A stretch of DNA of 21,531 bases. Origin: a virus. Below the pieces are notes generated by a model. That model ran no database searches and had not been told where the DNA came from. It worked only from the letters and a program-made list of their open reading frames with translations. Each line of letters begins with the position of its first letter. The stretch's first letter is position 1. Location: positions 1 to 21,531 of IMG/VR virus record IMGVR_UViG_3300044620_000417; one strand, given 5' to 3'. The position numbers and the translations under genes are program-made. Positions 5,492-12,686 of the stretch are shown one piece after another.

Positions 5492-5778
5492 CAACACTAT
5501 TATCAAACACGATTGAATGGATTAAAGAAGATTGGCGTAGTAATCCTCTTAGATGTTTCTTGGAGATATTAGCTTGGTTTTTAAGTATCGGTTGTGCATT
5601 TACAATGATGCTTACAGTACCAACTCCACCGTTCTTAATTCTCTATCCACTGTTCATTTTGCAATGTGCTATCTTTGCATGGGCAGCTTGGACACGTAAG
5701 AGTTTAGGAATGTTAGCCAACTATTTGTTGTTGGTAACTATTGATAGCGTAGCACTTTTTAGAATGGCAGTAATGTAA
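5488..5778 (+). CDS. Integral membrane protein, 96 aa
   Basis: A 96-residue protein with a short N-terminal soluble part (IEWIKEDWRSNPLRCFLEIL) and about three hydrophobic segments (residues ~26-42, 45-67, 74-92). The EDWRSNPLR motif followed by membrane helices is one I associate with small phage membrane proteins of unknown role. Overlaps the secreted-protein gene by ATGA and the next gene as TAATG, so the two envelope genes are coupled. Confidence 0.75.
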   Translation: MTTLLSNTIEWIKEDWRSNPLRCFLEILAWFLSIGCAFTMMLTVPTPPFLILYPLFILQCAIFAWAAWTRKSLGMLANYLLLVTIDSVALFRMAVM

Positions 5779-6230
5779 TGACAAGTTATATATTAGATGT
5801 TAAAGAAGCACCCGACGGTGATTTGTATATTGAATTACCAGACGAAGTATTAAAACAATCAGGCTTTGAGATTGGTGATACTTTGTTATGGAAAGACATG
5901 GGTAATAATTCATTTCAGCTTTCTAAAAAAGAAACTGAATGGGTTATGGTTGAATGTGTTTCAACGTTCCGCGAACGCTATATGGTAGAAGTACCTAAGG
6001 GTCACGCAGAGTATGCATTAGACACGGTAACAATGAACGAAGCTAAAGAGTTTAGCCAAGAGTATTTAGGTGAAACTATTGTTAGTCACCGCGTAGTCAC
6101 TAAAGAAGAAGCATTTAAAATGTGCGACCATGATAATGACTACACCAAATCTTGGGATGATGAAACAAAGGTTAAGAATTTCTTTACAACACTATCCGAT
6201 CAAGGGGATGCGTATGGCCACCTCACTTAA
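5778..6230 (+). CDS. AbrB/MazE-like N-terminal domain protein, 150 aa
   Basis: A 150-residue protein. Residues about 15-50 (DLYIELPDEVLKQSGFEIGD then TLLWKDMGNNSFQLSKK) match the swapped-hairpin AbrB/MazE pattern: a strand, P-x-E-hydrophobic, 'G-F-x-x-GD', then a second strand. The C-terminal half (ERYMVEVPKGHAEYALDTVT ... EEAFKMCDHDNDYT) is a separate alpha/beta region common in phage hypotheticals. AbrB folds bind DNA as dimers, so a regulator is possible, but the domain also occurs in non-regulatory phage proteins. Confidence 0.65.
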   Translation: MTSYILDVKEAPDGDLYIELPDEVLKQSGFEIGDTLLWKDMGNNSFQLSKKETEWVMVECVSTFRERYMVEVPKGHAEYALDTVTMNEAKEFSQEYLGETIVSHRVVTKEEAFKMCDHDNDYTKSWDDETKVKNFFTTLSDQGDAYGHLT

Positions 6231-6531
6231 GATGGTTAATAGAAAAACTGGTATCACTAAGACAGGGTATGTAGGTTTCAGTTATTCATATTTCTTTTTA
6301 GGAATATTCAACTTGGGTTGGATCGTTCCCTTAGTCAGAGGAGAGTTCTTAGTGTCACTGGTGTGTTTAGTGATTCATTTACTTACACTACCACTGTGGA
6401 TTCTTACTGCATTATTATTTGGTTTGTTCTTCAACAAGTATTATACACTCAATTTGATTGAATCAGGGTACGAATTTGATGACGAAGAAGAATTAGTTAA
6501 ACGAGCAAAAACTGTATTGGGGGTAGTATGA
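6214..6531 (+). CDS. Small integral membrane protein, 105 aa
   Basis: A 105-residue protein with a soluble N-terminus (MVNRKTGITKTGYVGFSYSY), two or three membrane segments (about 22-38, 45-72), and an acidic C-terminus (GYEFDDEEELVKRAK). GFSYSYFFLGIF followed by PLVRGEF recalls a family of small bacterial and phage membrane proteins with a GFSxxxFFFG...PxxRGD pattern. Start at 6214 is chosen because AAGGGG lies six bases upstream; ATG 6208 would be too close to it. It overlaps the previous gene. Confidence 0.7.
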   Translation: MATSLKMVNRKTGITKTGYVGFSYSYFFLGIFNLGWIVPLVRGEFLVSLVCLVIHLLTLPLWILTALLFGLFFNKYYTLNLIESGYEFDDEEELVKRAKTVLGVV

Positions 6532-6851
6532 TTAATTGGACAGATTCTAACAACTTAGTTACCATTGATGACCGTGTTGAGCCTATGTTGCACAAGTGGC
6601 TCAAGGATATTCTAGCAGTCACTGAAGCAAAAGTTACTTTCACTAAAGTAGACGGCACTGAGCGTGTGATGCAGTGTACTTTGGAAGCAGCCAAGTTGCC
6701 ACCTGTTGTAGTTAAAGAGGATGCAAAACCGCGCAAACAATCTGATAGCACAAAGGCATTGCGTGTGTTTGATATAGAGAAACAAGAGTGGCGCAGTTTT
6801 ACTATCAAAAACATCAAACGAATTGAATTGTCATTGATTGACAATAAATAA
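6528..6851 (+). CDS. SH3-beta-barrel-like phage protein (DUF2693-like), 107 aa
   Basis: A 107-residue protein with VTFTKVDGTERVMQCTL (about 36-52) and later KALRVFDIEKQEWRSFTIKN (76-95). This pairing, a 'K-DGT-R-M-CT' strand pair and a 'VFD-EWRSF' strand pair, is characteristic of the small SH3-barrel-fold phage proteins of the DUF2693 type. Function is unknown for the family as far as I know. Start overlaps the previous stop (ATGA), and the end overlaps the next promoter, so it closes the long operon. Confidence 0.7.
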   Translation: MINWTDSNNLVTIDDRVEPMLHKWLKDILAVTEAKVTFTKVDGTERVMQCTLEAAKLPPVVVKEDAKPRKQSDSTKALRVFDIEKQEWRSFTIKNIKRIELSLIDNK

Positions 6852-6866
6852 GACTCATGCTATAAT
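6838..6866 (+). promoter_or_regulatory. Promoter predicted to give a leaderless mRNA (6874 gene)
   Basis: TTGACA (6838-6843), 17-bp spacer beginning ATAAATA, TATAAT (6861-6866). The predicted start is 6873, one base before the ATG at 6874. It lies inside the end of the 6528 gene. Confidence 0.75.
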
Positions 6867-6873
6867 ATGGGTT

Positions 6874-7032
6874 ATGAAACGAGAAATACTATCCTTCAAA
6901 CTTGAGCCGATGAAACATCGTGCCCATCGTGTGCTTTTTGATGAAGACACACCGTTCAAACCTAAGGTTGTAAAGTCTAAAAAGTCTGAATACAATCGTA
7001 AACAGAAGCACCGTAACAAAAATGAGTACTAA
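6874..7032 (+). CDS. Small basic protein, 52 aa
   Basis: A 52-residue protein, MKREILSFKLEPMKHRAHRV..., with an extremely basic C-terminal half (KPKVVKSKKSEYNRKQKHRN). I recall similar short basic proteins in large phages of aquatic bacteria. An in-frame ATG at 6838 overlaps the -35 box and is upstream of the predicted transcript start, so 6874 is chosen. No ribosome binding site precedes it; translation is probably leaderless. DNA or RNA binding is inferred only from charge. Confidence 0.7.
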   Translation: MKREILSFKLEPMKHRAHRVLFDEDTPFKPKVVKSKKSEYNRKQKHRNKNEY

Positions 7033-7273
7033 AATCTTACATGAAGATCACCGCGACTTGCTTGGTCGTGAAGTCAAAGAGGATGATGCGGTGGCATTTA
7101 CACATCACAATACCCTTTATGTGGGTAAGGTTATCAAAATCACTCCCAAGCAGGTTCGTGTAATACCCATGTTAACAAATTATCGTAGTGATACGGGTTA
7201 TCTAAAGTATACAAATCAATGTGTACTGATCGGTGGCCCTGAACTGACGATGCACCTGCTAAAAAATCTCTAA
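7022..7273 (+). CDS. Conserved phage protein, 83 aa
   Basis: An 83-residue protein with LLGREVKEDDAVAFTHHNTL then YVGKVIKITPKQVRVIPM, a small beta-barrel-like pattern (G-D/E-x-V-A-x-x-x-x-N-x-L-x-x-G-x-V). I recall this GREVK...VAF-HHN...VGKV layout from other large phages, function unknown. It starts inside the previous gene in another frame (11-base overlap), consistent with coupling. Confidence 0.75.
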   Translation: MSTKILHEDHRDLLGREVKEDDAVAFTHHNTLYVGKVIKITPKQVRVIPMLTNYRSDTGYLKYTNQCVLIGGPELTMHLLKNL

Positions 7274-7278
7274 AAAAT

Positions 7279-7307
7279 TTGACAATAAATCCATTTCCTG
7301 ATACAAT
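7279..7307 (+). promoter_or_regulatory. Promoter with a perfect 14-bp palindrome at the start site
   Basis: TTGACA (7279-7284), 17-bp spacer beginning ATAAAT, TACAAT (7302-7307). The perfect palindrome CAATACATGTATTG (7304-7317) begins in the -10 box and covers the predicted start near 7314; it may be an operator. Confidence 0.8.
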
Positions 7308-7338
7308 ACATGTATTGAAACGATAAGGAATTGGAAGT

Positions 7339-7485
7339 ATGAAATTCACGTTGATTACAGGTAATGGTAAAGTATTCACTTTCTTTATCAAGGCTGTAGC
7401 AGAAACTTATCAACAAGCATACGGTGGCACTCTGTTCACCGATTCTATTCTTACAAAGGAAAATCAAAATGCAACTCTCTCTTAA
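7339..7485 (+). CDS. Small hypothetical protein, 48 aa
   Basis: A 48-codon frame, MKFTLITGNGKVFTFFIKAV AETYQQAYGG..., directly behind a consensus promoter and with GGAA 8 bases upstream of the ATG. The predicted strand-strand-helix pattern with 'F-I-K-A-V-A-E-T-Y-Q-Q-A-YGG' looks like a real small phage protein. Its last 17 bases overlap the start of the membrane-protein gene in another frame. No function known. Confidence 0.65.
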   Translation: MKFTLITGNGKVFTFFIKAVAETYQQAYGGTLFTDSILTKENQNATLS

Positions 7486-7699
7486 ACAAACCGCCCTGAT
7501 CCAAACTCTCAAATTGTTCGCTGTGGCCCTATCTATAGGCATGCTGACCAGTTTAGCTTTTGCCTACTTCACAGTCTCCCAAATTGGCATTGGTTTCTGC
7601 ATCGTTATGATGGCATTCTTGGGTAAGATGGTCTATGATATCGAACTGAGCAAGGCAGAGCACCTGGCAACTCTAAACGAGTTGAACAAAAAAGGTTGA
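7469..7699 (+). CDS. Small membrane protein, 76 aa
   Basis: A 76-residue protein with two hydrophobic segments (about residues 15-34 and 38-55) and a charged C-terminal helix (DIELSKAEHLATLNELNKKG). The start at 7469 has AAAGGA nine bases upstream and is preferred over an upstream in-frame codon at 7424 that lies inside the 48-aa gene. The TGA stop (7697-7699) is contained in the -35 box of the next promoter. Function unknown. Confidence 0.7.
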   Translation: MQLSLKQTALIQTLKLFAVALSIGMLTSLAFAYFTVSQIGIGFCIVMMAFLGKMVYDIELSKAEHLATLNELNKKG

Positions 7700-7753
7700 C
7701 AATAAATGGATTCGGGTATATAATCATTACATAGACAGTTAACTAAAGGACTC
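7696..7753 (+). promoter_or_regulatory. Promoter and leader cassette, copy 1
   Basis: TTGACA (7696-7701), 17-bp spacer, TATAAT (7719-7724). From the -35 through the AAAGGACTCA ribosome binding region (7696-7753) the sequence matches 19123-19180 with a single difference, so this is a repeated promoter-leader module. The -35 contains the stop codon of the preceding gene. Confidence 0.85.
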
Positions 7754-7757
7754 AGAA

Positions 7758-7973
7758 ATGGCAAACTACTCAATGTACACAGGTTTTGGTAACGATGCAG
7801 TTGACGCAATCGTGCGTAGTGCTAAAGTACTCAAAATGGAATGGCCCCAAGTTCTTGCAGAACTCCGTAGTTTGGCTGAGCGTTTCCCAGAAGACTTTGG
7901 CGAAGCTACTGACACCGCAGTCCGTGAATGTGTCTATCACGCACTTGATTTTGACACCCCCTTCTATATTTGA
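7758..7973 (+). CDS. Small hypothetical protein, 71 aa
   Basis: A 71-residue acidic, mostly helical protein (MANYSMYTGFGNDAVDAIVR ...). It has a clear AAAGGA ribosome binding site and its own promoter. The stop TGA (7971-7973) lies within the -35 box of the following promoter. No domain recognised. Confidence 0.75.
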   Translation: MANYSMYTGFGNDAVDAIVRSAKVLKMEWPQVLAELRSLAERFPEDFGEATDTAVRECVYHALDFDTPFYI

Positions 7974-7998
7974 CAATAAATCCAAACTCTGATACAAT
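7970..7998 (+). promoter_or_regulatory. Promoter of the 8031-rIIA-rIIB operon
   Basis: TTGACA (7970-7975), 17-bp spacer beginning ATAAATC, TACAAT (7993-7998). A dyad, CAATAC-TT-GTATTG (7995-8008), overlaps the -10 and predicted start at 8005, closely matching the palindrome at 7304-7317. Confidence 0.8.
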
Positions 7999-8030
7999 AC
8001 TTGTATTGACACTGAAACACTGGAACTAAA

Positions 8031-8234
8031 ATGACATTGACTAAATTCATCGAAAATCTTCAGAAACTTCAAGCCGAAGGTCATGGCGATAAGGAAGTTT
8101 TCTATCGTCACGGCGCCTCAGGTGATTGTGGTCCATTGTCCTCAGCATTCATTTCGGATGAGGTAGATAGTGATTGTGGTCCATTTGACCTAGACGAAGG
8201 TCAAGAGTATGTTTCTATCTACGCTGGCAACTAA
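8031..8234 (+). CDS. Small conserved phage protein, 67 aa
   Basis: A 67-residue acidic protein with DKEVFYRHGASGDCGPLSSA and CGPFDLDEGQEYVSIYAGN, a pattern I recognise from small hypothetical proteins of other large phages (repeat-like 'D-CGP' pair at about residues 31-34 and 49-52). It is first in the rIIA-rIIB transcript. Function unknown. Confidence 0.75.
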   Translation: MTLTKFIENLQKLQAEGHGDKEVFYRHGASGDCGPLSSAFISDEVDSDCGPFDLDEGQEYVSIYAGN

Positions 8235-8257
8235 TTAACACACCCAGGAATTTTTAA

Positions 8258-10420
8258 ATGATTATCAACGCGGCACCTCAAAACGAAGCAATCATGTCCA
8301 ACGTGGGCGAGATTGGTGAGTTTCGCATTCGCAATAGTGCGAAGGCTTTCAACATTCTGTCCTCTGGTCTGTATGCAAACAAAATCCGAGCAATCGTCCG
8401 AGAATTGTCCTGCAATGCTGTGGACTCACATACGGCAGCTGGCAAGCAAAACACCCCCTTTGACGTTCACTTGCCCAACAGTCTCGAACCCTGGTTCTCA
8501 ATTCGAGACTATGGTACTGGTCTGTCGCACGACCAAGTCACTAACATCTACACTACTTACTTTGAAAGTACTAAAACAGCGTCCAATGAATTCATCGGCG
8601 CACTTGGTCTGGGATCCAAGAGTCCTTTCTCTTACACTGACAACTTCACCGTTACAGCGATTAAAGACGGTGTTAAAGGTATTTACACAGCCTTCATCAA
8701 CGAACAAGGTGTCCCATCTATCGCTAAAATGATGGATGAACAAACTACTGATCCAGCTGGTGTTGAGGTTCGTTTTGCAGTGGAAGAACGATATGACTTT
8801 GACAAGTTCCGTAGTGAGGCAAAGTCTGTTTACGAATACTTCAAACTGCGCCCAGTAATTTCTGGCAACCAAGAATTCCGATTTAAGGACCCTGAGTACA
8901 AGGAAAAAGATATCATCCCGGGTGTTCATTACTCAGGTGAGGGTAATAGTCGCCATTCTTACGCTATCATGGGTAACATCAAGTATCCAATTGACGTTCC
9001 TAACGCTGATAAGGCTCTTGGTGGTCTGCAAGGTCTGTTGGGTTGCGGTCTGGTTATGGAGTTCAACATTGGTGAACTTGACTTCCAAGCTTCACGTGAA
9101 GGTCTGTCGTACATCCCACAAACAATTGATGCTATCAAAAACAAATTGGTAGCATTGAACGGTCAACTGGCTATTCATATCGCACAAGAGGCTGACAAGA
9201 TCACCAACTTGTGGGAACGTGCTGATTATTTGGAAAAGCGTTATGCTGACAATTTGTTCTGTACAGCCGTGCAGAAGTATGTTACTGATACAAAGTTTGA
9301 ATTGTACTCTCCACAGCACAGTCGTTGGAATGCAAAGAAGACTTTCAAGTTTGAAGTAAAGAATTTGGCAAGTACTTACAACATTGCATTGCGTGGTTTC
9401 AGTAAGAGCCGTAGTTACAATGCATGTTCTACACTCAAGCCAACTCATGCTTACGACAATGTGAATGGGCAGACTGTATATCACGATGACTGGGAAATTA
9501 CTGTTAGTCCTGACGTGCATTTTGTTATCAACGATACCAAAGTCGGTGCTACTGAACGTGCAAAACATCACTGGAAGAATTCGGCCGATAAAGACCGTTA
9601 TAGTTCTAGTGTGTACGTGATTGAGGCTGCTGACAAGAGTAAGCCAGTAAACACTAAGGCTTTCTTCACTGCAATGTCTAATCCACCCGAAGGTAAAATC
9701 TTCCAAGCAAGTTCATTGCTTGAGAAAGATCGTGCTGGCGGTATCGGGCAGAACGTTACTATCATGCGATTGGAAGAAGGTCGTACTAATAGCTGGCGTG
9801 ATCGCCGTGAAATGGTATGGCGTGATGGTGGCAAGGCTGGCTCATTTGATGCTAAACAAACTTACTACTACTTGCCACTGAGCGGTTACAAGAACCTCGG
9901 TACAGTTGAGGATATCAAGAGTTTGGAAGTTCACTTGCGTACTAGTGGTATCTACACAGATCATATCTACGGCGTGCGTAAGGGTGATATCGAAAATATC
10001 AAATCTCAAAAGAACTGGGTTAACCTTGACGAACATATTAAGGGTAAACTGGCACTGTTGGGTCAGGCAGATGTGATGGGTTTGGTCAAACAAAGTATTG
10101 ACTGGAAAGAACTTTACCAGTATAATGCTACTAAGCATATTGCAGATAAAGCTAGTCCTTATATTGTGTTGTTTACTACATTTAAGGATGTGAAAGAATC
10201 TGACCAGAAGAAGCGTCAGAGTTTGGAATGGTTGTGCCGACAGTACAAAGTTGCAACGTCAACAAACATTGACCCAGCAACATTGATTGATAAGTACAAC
10301 AAAGAAGTTGAAGCTATCTTTAAGCGTTACCCGCTTATCAAAGGCATCAGCAAGTACAGCACAGAAGGTAAAGACCTCGCTGAGTATATTAATTTGATTG
10401 ACCAGACTAAAGGAGTCTAA
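8258..10420 (+). CDS. rIIA: rIIA-like protein, GHKL ATPase domain
   Basis: A 720-residue protein, close to the length of T4 rIIA. The N-terminus carries a GHKL (gyrase/Hsp90/histidine kinase/MutL) ATP-binding fold: N box RELSCNAVDSH with E49 and N53, G1 box RDYGTGLS with D84-x-G-x-G, and G2 box IGALGLGSKSPF (113-124). T4 RIIA acts with RIIB at the membrane and is needed for growth in hosts carrying lambda rexAB. The start ATG 8258 has AGGA upstream. It is followed without a gap by a 45-aa gene and then rIIB. The large middle and C-terminal region (residues 150-720) has no motif I can name. Family call is strong; the exclusion role here is inferred from T4. Confidence 0.9.
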   Translation: MIINAAPQNEAIMSNVGEIGEFRIRNSAKAFNILSSGLYANKIRAIVRELSCNAVDSHTAAGKQNTPFDVHLPNSLEPWFSIRDYGTGLSHDQVTNIYTTYFESTKTASNEFIGALGLGSKSPFSYTDNFTVTAIKDGVKGIYTAFINEQGVPSIAKMMDEQTTDPAGVEVRFAVEERYDFDKFRSEAKSVYEYFKLRPVISGNQEFRFKDPEYKEKDIIPGVHYSGEGNSRHSYAIMGNIKYPIDVPNADKALGGLQGLLGCGLVMEFNIGELDFQASREGLSYIPQTIDAIKNKLVALNGQLAIHIAQEADKITNLWERADYLEKRYADNLFCTAVQKYVTDTKFELYSPQHSRWNAKKTFKFEVKNLASTYNIALRGFSKSRSYNACSTLKPTHAYDNVNGQTVYHDDWEITVSPDVHFVINDTKVGATERAKHHWKNSADKDRYSSSVYVIEAADKSKPVNTKAFFTAMSNPPEGKIFQASSLLEKDRAGGIGQNVTIMRLEEGRTNSWRDRREMVWRDGGKAGSFDAKQTYYYLPLSGYKNLGTVEDIKSLEVHLRTSGIYTDHIYGVRKGDIENIKSQKNWVNLDEHIKGKLALLGQADVMGLVKQSIDWKELYQYNATKHIADKASPYIVLFTTFKDVKESDQKKRQSLEWLCRQYKVATSTNIDPATLIDKYNKEVEAIFKRYPLIKGISKYSTEGKDLAEYINLIDQTKGV

Positions 10421-10558
10421 ATGGACATTGAGAAAGAAGCAAAGGCGGCTCAGAAACGACTCGCTAAGTATATTGATAAGTTGACTGAGAAGGCAAAAGC
10501 CGATACAGCAAAAGATTTTGAACAAGCACGTAAAAAACTGAAAATTGAAGGAAAATAA
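10421..10558 (+). CDS. Small basic coiled-coil protein between rIIA and rIIB, 45 aa
   Basis: A 45-codon frame starting immediately after the rIIA stop with an excellent AAAGGAG ribosome binding site (10410-10416). The product (MDIEKEAKAAQKRLAKYIDK ...) is one long, Lys/Glu/Ala-rich helix. It ends one base before the rIIB start. Its tight placement and strong ribosome binding site argue that it is real. It may be a bridging or regulatory partner of RIIA/RIIB; no known function. Confidence 0.7.
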   Translation: MDIEKEAKAAQKRLAKYIDKLTEKAKADTAKDFEQARKKLKIEGK

Positions 10559-10559
10559 A

Positions 10560-11615
10560 ATGAGCTATCCGTTTATCATGCAGGGCAACAGCATTACAGT
10601 TGTTATTGGTTCTAAGCCCCACACAATCTCTAAGAGCCACATTACTTTCCAAAAGGTTCTTGACGCTATCAAGGCACAAGACTGGGACTTGGTTAAAGAC
10701 ATTATTGAGCCAGTCAAGGTTGTTCTCAACTATGGCAAGGGCAACGTAAGTGTCCAAGGTGAGGAATTGTTCTGGAAAGGTAAGCCAATGCACAACGCAT
10801 TGAGCAACCGAATGATTGCAATGTTGCAAGATGGCTTCCCTGTTGAACCTCTGGTCAACTTCATGGAAAACTTGATGACTAACCCATCTAAGCGGGCAGT
10901 CACTGAGTTGTATGGCTTCTTGGAAAAGAACAGCTTGCCAATCACTCCTGATGGTTGCTTCTTGGCTTACAAGAAAGTTCGTAATGACTTCTTGGACATT
11001 CACTCTGGCACAATGGACAATAGTGTTGGTAATATTGTTGAAATGGAACGCAATGAAGTTGATGACAACAAGGATCAAACTTGTTCAACTGGTTTGCACT
11101 TCTGTTCACAGGACTATCTGCCACACTTTGGCAATGGTTACGATAGCCGTGTTGTTATCTTGAAGATCAACCCTGCTGATGTGGTCTCTATCCCTAGCGA
11201 CTACAACAACGCTAAAGGTCGTGCATGTCGTTATGAAGTTGTCGGTGAAATCGGCAACGACGGTGACAAGATTGACAATGCTTTCAACAAGCCTGTGCAG
11301 TCTAACGCAAGCAACAACATCGCTAAACCAGTTGCCCCGGTAGCAAAAGCACCGAAGACTGGTTCTAGTGAATTCTATCGTGGTTACACTGATGGATATG
11401 AAAGTAGGGAGTTTTCTCCTGGTTTCAAATTCAACAAGGACTATCAAGAAGGCTTTGATAAAGGTGAGACTGATGCAGACTGGGAAGATGGTCCTCGCTA
11501 TCAGTATGTGAGTACACCGGCAGGTTGGACTCGACACAGTGATGGTAAAGTAAGTCCTCCACCAGGAACTACTTTTAATGCACAAAGTGGTGCATGGCCC
11601 TTCCCAACTAAGTAA
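10560..11615 (+). CDS. rIIB: rIIB-like protein
   Basis: A 351-residue protein from ATG 10560 (GAAGGAAA upstream; a TTG 15 bases earlier is unlikely). The core has the RIIB signatures: FMENLMTNPSKRAVTELYGF (about 98-117), FLAYKKVR, TCSTGLHFCSQDYLPHFG (about 175-192) and VVSIPSDYNNAKGRACRYEVVGE. T4 RIIB works with RIIA in the same phenotype. The C-terminus after about residue 260 is an unusual Gly/Tyr/Asp-rich tail (YRGYTDGYESREF ... DKGETDADWEDGPRY), longer than the T4 protein's 312 residues. The gene is closed by a clear terminator. The rII call is firm; mechanism is not known. Confidence 0.88.
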   Translation: MSYPFIMQGNSITVVIGSKPHTISKSHITFQKVLDAIKAQDWDLVKDIIEPVKVVLNYGKGNVSVQGEELFWKGKPMHNALSNRMIAMLQDGFPVEPLVNFMENLMTNPSKRAVTELYGFLEKNSLPITPDGCFLAYKKVRNDFLDIHSGTMDNSVGNIVEMERNEVDDNKDQTCSTGLHFCSQDYLPHFGNGYDSRVVILKINPADVVSIPSDYNNAKGRACRYEVVGEIGNDGDKIDNAFNKPVQSNASNNIAKPVAPVAKAPKTGSSEFYRGYTDGYESREFSPGFKFNKDYQEGFDKGETDADWEDGPRYQYVSTPAGWTRHSDGKVSPPPGTTFNAQSGAWPFPTK

Positions 11616-11633
11616 TACTTAGTACTACAAATT

Positions 11634-11656
11634 AGCCCCTTAAACGGGGCTTTTTT
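11634..11656 (+). terminator. Intrinsic terminator after rIIB
   Basis: AGCCCC (11634-11639), loop TTAAAC, GGGGCT (11646-11651), then a run of T. It ends the rIIA-rIIB transcript just before the next promoter. Confidence 0.9.
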
Positions 11657-11661
11657 GTGGC

Positions 11662-11690
11662 TTGACAATAAATGGATTTGGGCATATAAT
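11662..11690 (+). promoter_or_regulatory. Promoter with 12-bp palindrome at the start site
   Basis: TTGACA (11662-11667), 17-bp spacer beginning ATAAATGG, TATAAT (11685-11690). AATACATGTATT (11688-11699) is a perfect palindrome covering the predicted start at 11697, shared with the 7279 promoter. Confidence 0.85.
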
Positions 11691-11721
11691 ACATGTATTG
11701 AATCAGAAAACGGAGTACGAA

Positions 11722-12099
11722 ATGGCACGAGAAACAGTAGCACAGCGAAATGCACGATACGCCCAAGAGCGTGAGACATACCTTGCAAACCAAGTTGCTG
11801 AGTATCCACAGCGTCTAATGCTTGCTCTGGCACGTGCTACAAAAGCATACTTTGAACTTACAGTGAGCGATAACAGGTTCCAACTTAGAAATGTTAATGA
11901 TCGTTATGATTCCGTAGTGTCTTTGGCATATGCTCACAGCCCCAACAGTCAAGAACAGTTAGAATCGTTGGAATATGATCTGGATAGTTACGAAAAGAGA
12001 TTAGCAGAAGCCCAGCGTCTCCGTGAAGTAAAGGCAGAGGCATTGCGTAAGGTCAATGAATTGTTGACAGCCGAAGAGCGTGAATTGTTGAACCTGTGA
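11722..12099 (+). CDS. Coiled-coil hypothetical protein, 125 aa
   Basis: A 125-residue protein rich in Ala, Arg and Glu, with long predicted helices (RETVAQRNARYAQERETYLA; SYEKRLAEAQRLREVKAEAL). The frame is open upstream to a TTG at 11662, but that is the -35 box of the promoter, so ATG 11722 behind CGGAGT is the start. The C-terminus ELLTAEERELLNL is acidic. No function recognised. Confidence 0.75.
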   Translation: MARETVAQRNARYAQERETYLANQVAEYPQRLMLALARATKAYFELTVSDNRFQLRNVNDRYDSVVSLAYAHSPNSQEQLESLEYDLDSYEKRLAEAQRLREVKAEALRKVNELLTAEERELLNL

Positions 12100-12290
12100 T
12101 GTATACAAAAATGACTACTTACGAACGCATTGCCGAGAAACTACTGAAGGGTCAGCCCAAAGCAAAGAGATTCGGTCTATTCGACGGTAAGCGTTTTTGG
12201 ACAGGAACTAAGAGCCTACACCGGACAAAACAGTCAAGAATTTGGCGACTTTTTTGGCGATTAAAGTTTGACAGAAAAAGTAAAGTCTGA
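12099..12290 (+). CDS. Small basic protein, 63 aa
   Basis: A 63-residue, strongly basic protein (YERIAEKLLKGQPKAKRFGL ... RIWRLFWRLKFDRKSKV). The ATG at 12099 overlaps the previous stop (TGATG); a GTG at 12096 is an alternative. The C-terminal Trp/Arg helix could be amphipathic and membrane- or nucleic-acid-associated. Its last codons carry the whole next promoter. Two nearby copies of TTTGGCGA (12240-12260) fall inside it. Function unknown. Confidence 0.6.
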   Translation: MYTKMTTYERIAEKLLKGQPKAKRFGLFDGKRFWTGTKSLHRTKQSRIWRLFWRLKFDRKSKV

Positions 12291-12296
12291 TATAAT
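12268..12296 (+). promoter_or_regulatory. Promoter of the NadM/macro operon
   Basis: TTGACA (12268-12273), 17-bp spacer, TATAAT (12291-12296), inside the end of the upstream gene. Predicted start near 12303 gives a leader of about 56 nt. The spacer differs from the ATAAATG family. Confidence 0.8.
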
Positions 12297-12341
12297 AAGA
12301 TAAATAAAACAAAGCAACGAGATAGACTCCGCGCTGACATT

Positions 12342-12360
12342 ATTGAAAGGATTTTTCAAT
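12342..12360 (+). promoter_or_regulatory. Leader hairpin with GGA loop over the ribosome binding site
   Basis: ATTGAAA (12342-12348) and TTTCAAT (12354-12360) form a perfect 7-bp stem with loop GGATT. The loop holds the core of the ribosome binding site, and the stem includes the first two bases of the start codon. A GGA in a hairpin loop over a start site is the kind of target bound by CsrA/RsmA. Confidence 0.5.
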
Positions 12361-12685
12361 GTCTAAATTAACTCTCTTCGCCATCGAAGAAAAAATCAAA
12401 CAACATGAGCAAGGTCTCAAAGACTTGCAAGCCCAACTGGTTGAGGCTAAACTCGAATCACCAGATCATCAACTAGCCAAAGAGTTGCATAGTATGCTTT
12501 GCAATCAGAACCACACAGACGGTTGCGGTTGGCACTATGAATTCAAAAACAAAAAAGATGACTGGACAGGTTATGCTCACACTGAGTATTTGAAAAAAGC
12601 ACAGAAAATGATCTGCCATTGTGAAGAACATGGCATGGATATTGCTTCTACTCTTACAGCATTCAAATTGATTCGAGGTTACTAA
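12359..12685 (+). CDS. Conserved phage protein, 108 aa
   Basis: A 108-residue protein: N-terminal coiled coil (IEEKIKQHEQGLKDLQAQLV), then LHSMLCNQNHTDGCGWHYEF, and YLKKAQKMICHCEEHGMDIA. Cys and His residues at about 42, 45, 50, 52, 86 and 88 could form a metal site. The N-terminal helix followed by 'LH-LCN-NHTDGC-W-YE' is typical of small proteins found in other large phages. It is first in the NadM operon, with its start in a hairpin. Function unknown. Confidence 0.75.
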   Translation: MSKLTLFAIEEKIKQHEQGLKDLQAQLVEAKLESPDHQLAKELHSMLCNQNHTDGCGWHYEFKNKKDDWTGYAHTEYLKKAQKMICHCEEHGMDIASTLTAFKLIRGY

Positions 12686-12686
12686 T

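Noticed and set aside
8313-8732. Plus-strand open frame in another phase inside rIIA (139 codons)
   Set aside because: It overlaps the conserved ATP-binding domain of rIIA and lacks a ribosome binding site; it is a shadow frame.
9092-9706. Long minus-strand open frame (about 204 codons) inside rIIA, and a similar one at 10464-11078 over rIIB
   Set aside because: They lie wholly opposite well-supported genes, have no ribosome binding site or promoter, and their composition (Cys, Thr, Val, Phe-rich) is what reverse reading of these codons gives.
11662-11721. Possible N-terminal extension of the 11722 protein from TTG 11662
   Set aside because: The codons are the promoter itself (TTGACA to TATAAT), so they are not transcribed from it; ATG 11722 has a ribosome binding site.
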